Shown here piece after piece: positions 59,153 through 64,000 of a stretch of DNA of 64,000 nt. Within the stretch, counting starts at the first letter, position 1. Every line of letters starts with the position of its first letter. The DNA is from Aureococcus anophagefferens (lineage: Eukaryota; Sar; Pelagophyceae; Pelagomonadales; Pelagomonadaceae): contig NW_008705571.1 in the NCBI RefSeq assembly GCF_000186865.1, positions 1,312,465-1,376,464 of the forward strand, given 5' to 3'. The notes under the pieces are model-generated. The model saw only the letters and a list, made by a program, of their open reading frames with translations, was not told the origin of the DNA and ran no database searches. The position numbers and the translations under genes were made by a program.

Positions 59153-59815
59153 ATGTTCGCGCGCCTCGTCGTCGCCCTCGCCGCCGTCGCGCCGCTCGCG
59201 TCGTCGACGGACGAGGCCGGCAAGGCCTGGCTCGCGGAGAAGGCGACGGAGGCCGGCGTCATCTCGCTGCCCAGCGGCCTCATGTACAAGGTCCTGCGCG
59301 AGGGCGACGGCGACGCGCACCCGCTGCCCGGCACGTCCTGCAGCTGCCACTACGCGGGCACGCTCATCGACGGCACGACGTTCGACAGCTCCTACGACCG
59401 CGGGAGCCCGACGTCGTTCGCGCCGAACCAGGTCATCGCGGGCTGGACCGAGGCGATGCAGCTCATGGTGAAGGGCGACAAGTGGGAGATGTACATCCCG
59501 TCGGAGCTCGGCTACGGCGACCGCGGGAGCCCGCCGAAGATCCCCGGCGGCGCGCCGCTCGTCTTCACGATGGAGATTCTGGAGATCAACGGCGCGACGA
59601 CGCCCGCGGCGCGCTGCGACCCGGCGACGAAGAAGGGCTGCGACGCCCGCGAGCTCGAATACGTCGCCAAGCAGGCCGCCAAGGACGCGCCCGCGCGCGC
59701 CAAGGAGCTCGCGCGCCTCGCGGGCATGAAGACCGGCGGCACGAAGCCCGAGCTCGCCGCCTGGCTCGGCAAGCGCAAGGCGATCCTCCAGAAGATGGTC
59801 GACGGCGAGCTCTAG
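59153..59815 (+). CDS. FKBP-type peptidyl-prolyl isomerase, secretory
   Basis: 220 residues, no intron. Signal peptide MFARLVVALAAVAPLASS, so ER or plastid lumen. FKBP domain ~45-150: GLMYKVLREGDGDAHPLPG, CSCHYAGTLIDGTTFDSSYDRG (usual FDSS core), VIAGWTEAMQLMVKGDKWEMYIPSELGYGDRG, LVFTMEILEING. Catalytic/FK506-pocket residues Y, FD, W and the YGxRG loop are kept. Catalyses cis-trans proline isomerisation in folding. A helical C-terminal extension (AKQAAKDAPARAKELARLAG ... PELAAWLGKRKAILQKMV) looks like a SAP-like or ARMET-C helix pair (KxELxxWLxK). Stop at 59813-59815. Confidence 0.9.
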   Translation: MFARLVVALAAVAPLASSTDEAGKAWLAEKATEAGVISLPSGLMYKVLREGDGDAHPLPGTSCSCHYAGTLIDGTTFDSSYDRGSPTSFAPNQVIAGWTEAMQLMVKGDKWEMYIPSELGYGDRGSPPKIPGGAPLVFTMEILEINGATTPAARCDPATKKGCDARELEYVAKQAAKDAPARAKELARLAGMKTGGTKPELAAWLGKRKAILQKMVDGEL

Positions 59816-60665
59816 GGGCGCGCCCTAACGGAGATCATCGCGCCGGGCGCTCCGGCCCCGATCTCGGGCCCGTCGCGGCCGGCTCGCGCCCGAGATCTCC
59901 CGCGGGTACCCGAGCCCCGCGGCGACGAGGGCCTCTCGGGAGCTCGACGAATTCGAACGACCAACTGAAGGGAATTTCTACTACACCGAAGGTTAAACAG
60001 CCAGAACGAGGCGGACATGGTTGGCACTGTGATAGACGGGGACGGCAACGTTGCTGTGCCCGTGTTCACGTAGGACGCCGCGAAGAGGTCCGCGGCGTCG
60101 CAGACCCAGCGCGCGGGGAGGAAGCCGCCGCCGCCGCCGCCCGTGACGTACATCTTCGCGCGGTCGACGGAGTAGGCCGCGTCGACGGTCTCGACGAGGT
60201 CGCGGAGCGCGGCCTCCTCCCACTTGAAGTTCTCCCAGGCCTCGTTGCCGTCTTCCTCGTCGAACCACTGGGTCTCGTCGTTGCCGCAGAAGGCGCCCTT
60301 GATGCAGGCCGTGCCGCCGGGCGTGCCCGCGTAGTAGCGGCCGCTGAAGTTCTCGGGGAAGAAGGCGTGCGCGTTCTCCGTCTTGTACGCGTAGGCGTCG
60401 TCCTGGCTCATGCGGTAGAGGGAGCGGTCGTTCATGTTCCCGCCCGTGCGGCCGTTGGGCACGGCGACGACGTACTCGAGCTCGTCGACGGCCCACTCGA
60501 GCATGTCCGTCTCCGAGTAGTTCGTCGTCTCGCCCGTCTCCGGGTCCGTCGACTTGCACGCGCCGAAGAAGTGGCACGTGACCTGCTCGCTCGTCGTAAC
60601 GTCGACGCCGAGCGCGGCGGCGAAGCGCGCAAGCCGGACATGCGCCGATGCAGCGGCGGCGTCGA
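59812..60665 (-). pseudogene. Decayed PHB-depolymerase/feruloyl-esterase-like hydrolase
   Basis: Minus-strand frame open from ~60665. Reads HVRLARFAAALGVDVT, TCHFFGACKS, DELEYVVAVPNGRTGG, then DAAYSVDRAKMYVTGGGGGGFLPARWVCDAADLFAASYVNTG. In LpqC/PHB-depolymerase esterases the matching segment is VYxTGxSxGG, so the nucleophile Ser is replaced by Gly. There is no start Met, and the C-terminal Asp/His half is missing; the frame drifts into Arg/Pro-rich sequence and stops at 59812 opposite the FKBP stop. Upstream lie three short GTCGAGG-containing tandem units (60671-60720). Best read as a truncated pseudogene; a catalytically dead protein is possible. Confidence 0.5.
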
Positions 60666-60750
60666 GGCGTGAGCGGCGGTGTCGAGGTCCCTTTTGAAGG
60701 GCAAGCGGCGGTGTCGAGGTCCCGAGGGCGCGGCGCTCTCTACCGCCTTC

Positions 60751-61045
60751 TTAGATCTCGGGCCGGTCGTGGCCGCGCATGACCGCGGGCGCGGGCAGCG
60801 AGATCGCGGGCGCGGCCGGCGGCCGGTCGGCCGCCGCGGGCGCGGCGCGCTTCGCCCGCGTCTCCGTGCGCTCGACGCGCACCTTCGAGTCGAGGTAGCG
60901 GTCCAGCGACCGCAGCGCGTCGACGCGGTCCGGGAAGAGCACGTAGAGGACCGACGACCCGTTGACGTACGTCGCCTCGAGGCGCCGCGCCGAGCCGTCG
61001 CGCCGCGTCACCGTCGCGTCGGAGAGGTGCGCGTTGAGGTTCGCG
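60751..61045 (-). CDS. LSm/Sm-fold protein (N-terminus in gap)
   Basis: The C-terminal ~98 residues are visible. NLNAHLSDATVTRRDGSARRLEATYVNGSSVLYVLFPDRVDAL carries Sm motif 1 (hL..v.v...DG...L) and Sm motif 2 (V.GSsv.YvlfPD), closest in style to SmD3/LSm4-type ring subunits of spliceosomal or mRNA-decay complexes. The tail is Ala/Pro-rich and ends HDRPEI. The first strand and start lie in the 50-N gap at 61046-61095. Confidence 0.6.
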
Positions 61046-61095
61046 NNNNNNNNNNNNNNNNNNNNNNNNNNNNNNNNNNNNNNNNNNNNNNNNNN
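61046..61095. other. Assembly gap (50 N)
   Basis: Run of N exactly at the edge of the left arm of a 190 bp inverted repeat; hides the start of the LSm gene. Confidence 0.99.
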
Positions 61096-61687
61096 GCGGC
61101 CCAAGACGCCGAATGTCGTTCAACGTCGATGCCATCGCCCGCGGGGAACCGCCCCTCGAAGATCTACAATGGCCGTCGCAGACGAATCCGCCACCGCGCA
61201 GCAGCCTCGCGAGACGTCGACCGCCCGGTCGGCGACGAGGACACGTTCTACACTCGTTCTCGCGCGGGCGGACAGCGCCGTCTGACCGCCGCCGCCGCCG
61301 AAGTGCTGGCGGTGGCTGTAGATGAGGCGGCCGGCCTCGGAGCGCGGCGGCCGGCGCGACATGATACGTCTGCGGCCGCTGCGCGCTGTAGCGGAGCCGC
61401 TGGCGGTGCCGCTGGCGAGCTCACAGCGGCCTCAAGAGGGCCTGCAAACGAGGGCCCATGCTGTGACAGAGGGGCAACATCGAGGCGGCGACGGCGATCA
61501 GACGGCACTGTCCGCCCGCGCGAGAACGAGTGTAGAACGTGTCCTCGTCGCCGACCGGGCGGTCGACGTCTCGCGAGGCTGCTGCGCGGTGGCGGATTCG
61601 TCTGCGACGGCCATTGTAGATCTTCGAGGGGCGGTTCCCCGCGGGCGATGGCATCGACGTTGAACGACATTCGGCGTCTTGGGCCGC
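61096..61687. repeat. 190 bp inverted repeat with 212 bp spacer
   Basis: Arms 61096-61285 and 61498-61687 are reverse complements over 190 bases with about one mismatch (AGCGCCG / AGTGCCG near the inner end). The spacer 61286-61497 has no gene. The left arm starts directly at the N gap. Confidence 0.85.
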
Positions 61688-63116
61688 CAGGACCACCAGG
61701 GTCACGCAGAAGGCGTCGGTCATGGCCCTACTCATGGGTCTCCGTGGACATTTTACTAGTGTTGGCACCCGTAGACCGTCGCCACGGGGTTCCCCGCGGC
61801 CTGCTGCGTCGGGTACCTTTCGCGCCAGCCGCGCATGACCGCCGGGAGCAGCGTCGGCACCTGGAACTTGAACACGCCGTAGATGGTCCTCGTTGGCGAC
61901 GCAGACACGCCTCGGGGGAGTCGTCCGCGACGACCCCTTTGAGCGTCAGCACGCGGTCCCACGCGGCCTAGGGCGACGGGTTCCGTTGATATTCGACGCG
62001 CATGAACGCGGTGGCCGGCGCCGGCACGTAGGAGACGCCCTACAGGGGCCGCGTCGTCGACGCGTGTGTGTCTCGCGACCCATCCCCAAATGACCGCTAA
62101 ATCGTCGCTACGTGCCTCCCGGCGGCCGACGGCATCGGATACGGTCCATTCCGGGTGCGGGACGACTTCGTGGCCGGCGGTGGCACGTAGAACGCGTCGC
62201 AGGCGGCTGACGTCGGCGACGAGCCCGCGAGTCTGCGGCGGGCCGCGTGGCGGACACGCCGCTCAACGCGTGTTTTGGGGTACGGCCCAAGGTCGCTGCT
62301 TGTCGAGCGGCCGGTACGGGCGGGAGGCGCCCCCGCGACGCCCCTGGGACGTCCGCGCAGAGGTGTTATGACGCACACTAGCTCCGCCGGCACCGCGCTC
62401 AACGCGGGGATTGCGGACGAACACGCGCTCAGCACCAGAAATGTGCCGTTTTGAGCGCCCACAACGTCTGGGATCGGTTCTAGGTATGTCTCGGGCAGTC
62501 TGAAGCGCTCTAGGACGTCGTCGTTGCCGTCGTCATCATCATCAGCTGCTGCTGCTGCTGCGGCGACGACGGCGGCGGCGGCGGCGGCGGCGGCGCGCGC
62601 GCGCGCGTGTGGACATGAGTCAGTGTCGGGAACCGTTTCATAGAGTATTGGCTGGGCTCTGCGCCGTAGATCTCCGCCGCGCTCCGTCGAGAAGCGCTCA
62701 CGCGGACGCGCGTTGAAATAGCACCCCGAGGAGCGCACTGCGGCAGCCGCGTGGCAGAACTCATGATCGCCACAGCAGCGATCCGTCGCCCCAGATGTTC
62801 CCACGTGCCCACGGACCGGCTCCCGACCTTCCCGGCCTCGCAGCGTAGAGCATACCCGCTCGACGATCCCGCCTCCGCGAAGCGACTCGGGATCGCGGCA
62901 GCCCCGCCCCTGCATTGCACGGAGGACGCCGGAGAGGGTCGCCCGACCCCGTGGGACCTTCGGGTACGTCGTCGACCACCTGCAGCGGCCGGTGGGCAGC
63001 GCTATGGCCCGCGGAGGCACGGAATGGGGCTCCCAGGCGCCCTGGAGCCAGCCAGAGACGGCCTAACGTTGCAGCGCCATAGGAATTTGGTTGACTCGTC
63101 GTTCGCCTCGTGATGA
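61688..63116. other. Decayed, gene-poor tract with microsatellites
   Basis: Only short or overlapping frames on both strands. A minus-strand fragment at ~61756-61960 reads RTIYGVFKFQV, faintly like the OST48/WBP1 C-terminal region, but frames are broken. At ~62520-62615 lies a CGTC/CATCAT/GCTGCT/GGCGGC/GCGCGC microsatellite series. No intact gene. Confidence 0.4.
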
Positions 63117-63986
63117 AGTTCTTATCCTACGTCCGACGAGGAATCGTCACCGGGCCTACCCGGCGTCGAGCTCACGGGGTCCGAGACCCACGATGAGCTT
63201 CGCGAGCTCGTCCGCCGCGGCTCTGTCGACGCCGCGGTCGTGTGCGTGTCCAATGAGGAGTGCGATCTGAGCTTGGAGCGAAAAGCCTGGGGCAACAAGC
63301 CGCTCGGCGTCAAGGGAGCGAACGCGCTCGGCGAGGCCATCGGTCGGCCGACGTGCAAGGCGAAGAAGCTCGTCCTCGCCGGGACCCTCGTGGGCGGCGG
63401 TATCTCCGGCCCCCCGGCGGGCATGGGCCTGAAGAAGTTCGCCGCGGGCCTGGCTGCGAACACGTCCATCGAAGTCTTGGATCTCTCGAACAACGAAATC
63501 AGCGATTACGGCGCGGAAAAGCTCGCGGCGGCGCTCGAGACGAACCGGACCGTGAAGACGCTCATCCTGTCCCGGAACCAGATCGGCATCATCGCCGCGA
63601 AGGCGTTCGGCAAGGCGCTCCGTCCCGGCGGCAACGACGCGCTCCGCGAGCTGCGCCTGAACGATAACGGCATCGACTCGGATGGGACGACCTCGCTCGC
63701 CGAAGCGCTCGCGACCAATTCGTCGCTCAAGGTCCTGCGCTACGAGTCGGGCGACATGTTCGATCCCACGACCCCCGGCGGACGAGGACCTTACTCCTAC
63801 CTCGGCGGCAAGGCTTTGCGCGCGCTTTCCAAGGCGCGTCCGGACCTAGACATCACCTTCACGTCAAATGCAGTACAGTCAGCGCCGGGATGTCGCATGC
63901 AGCATCTCCATTACGCCGGCGGCAAGCTCGTCCGCACGGTGGACTACAAGGGCGACTCCGGACCGCCCGTCGTCACCGCGTCCTAG
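63117..63986 (+). CDS. Leucine-rich-repeat (RNI-type) protein, 5' unresolved
   Basis: About 289 residues from a stop at 63114; there is no in-frame ATG before the repeats, so either a leader exon is spliced in from upstream or the gene is broken. ELVRRGSVDAAVVCVSNEECDLSL starts a solenoid with CKAKKLVLAGTLVGG, TSIEVLDLSNNEISDYGAEKLAAAL, RTVKTLILSRNQIGIIAAKAFGKAL, DALRELRLNDNGIDSDGTTSLAEAL and SSLKVLRYESG, i.e. 28-residue ribonuclease-inhibitor-type LRRs. It is unrelated in detail to the LRR gene at 30923. C-terminal HLHYAGGKLVRTVDYKGDSGPP. Partner unknown. Confidence 0.7.
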   Translation, partial: SSYPTSDEESSPGLPGVELTGSETHDELRELVRRGSVDAAVVCVSNEECDLSLERKAWGNKPLGVKGANALGEAIGRPTCKAKKLVLAGTLVGGGISGPPAGMGLKKFAAGLAANTSIEVLDLSNNEISDYGAEKLAAALETNRTVKTLILSRNQIGIIAAKAFGKALRPGGNDALRELRLNDNGIDSDGTTSLAEALATNSSLKVLRYESGDMFDPTTPGGRGPYSYLGGKALRALSKARPDLDITFTSNAVQSAPGCRMQHLHYAGGKLVRTVDYKGDSGPPVVTAS

Positions 63987-64000
63987 GTAGCCGAAGCGAA

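Noticed and set aside
61756..61960. OST48/WBP1 fragment
   Set aside because: Only a short phrase (YGVFKFQV) matches in style; frames are broken, so not called as a feature.
1..64000. CRISPR array, bacterial operon structure or ribosome-binding sites
   Set aside because: No regularly spaced repeats; genes are spliced and eukaryotic in type.
1..64000. tRNA or rRNA genes
   Set aside because: No cloverleaf or rRNA core sequence was recognised by eye; a covariance-model scan would be needed to exclude them.

Overview
This window looks like nuclear DNA from a GC-rich, gene-dense microbial eukaryote. It has long open frames, spliced genes, plastid- and secretory-type leaders, MYND/ankyrin-like and receptor-like proteins, EF-hand signalling proteins, and many near-identical ~200 bp introns that behave as DNA transposons (introner elements). 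That combination best fits a pelagophyte stramenopile such as Aureococcus; this is an inference from style and content, not a database match. There are two assembly gaps (22509-22820, 312 N; 61046-61095, 50 N), and both cut genes.

Layout. 1-1223 ethanolamine-phosphate cytidylyltransferase (5' end off the window); 1220-3865 (-) a glycosyltransferase/sulfotransferase fusion split by two introners; 4048-5040 an EF-hand/RGS protein; 5134-6449 an alpha/beta hydrolase; 6457-7265 (-) a GST; 7576-8412 a phosducin-like protein; 8560-9915 (-) a multi-pass membrane protein; 10105-13942 an ABCC transporter; 14159-15067 an ankyrin protein; 15130-16971 (-) a plastid-type SnoaL-like repeat protein; 18017-19255 a PDCD4-like MA3 protein; 19682-22508 a PDZ/coiled-coil protein running into the first gap; 22821-24142 the C-terminal part of a methionyl-tRNA synthetase; 24226-26154 (-) a PH-domain membrane protein; 27217-28792 a protein kinase; 28903-30681 (-) a polytopic membrane protein; 30923-36083 a large leucine-rich-repeat protein with five introners; 36408-38195 (-) a flavin monooxygenase; 38555-39437 a small membrane protein; 40580-42292 a Cys-loop pentameric ligand-gated channel with EF-hands; 42824-44266 (-) a secreted protein; 44438-49312 a ligand-binding receptor-like membrane protein with three introners; 49507-51851 (-) a TMEM184/OST-alpha-like protein; 52075-53360 (-) an organelle RNA-binding-type repeat protein; 53578-54774 a 1.2 kb hAT-like transposon; 54973-59815 a small coiled-coil protein, a sulfotransferase, a 2OG oxygenase and an FKBP; 59812-63116 a decayed, rearranged tract with an LSm fragment and a 190 bp inverted repeat; 63117-63986 an LRR protein.

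The main theme is intron birth by transposition. I can place 17 intronic insertions plus one decayed element outside genes. In the clear cases the intron is exactly one copy of an 8 bp target-site duplication plus the element. The element's terminal inverted repeat ends in AG and supplies the acceptor; the first two bases of the duplicated target (GC in ten cases, GT in seven) supply the donor. Splicing restores the pre-insertion reading frame. Three short introns form a third class with a shared 5' terminus. At 53578-54774 lies a full-length element with the same termini as introner family A, a perfect 8 bp duplication and a hAT-transposase-like coding remnant: a candidate relative of the autonomous source of these introns.
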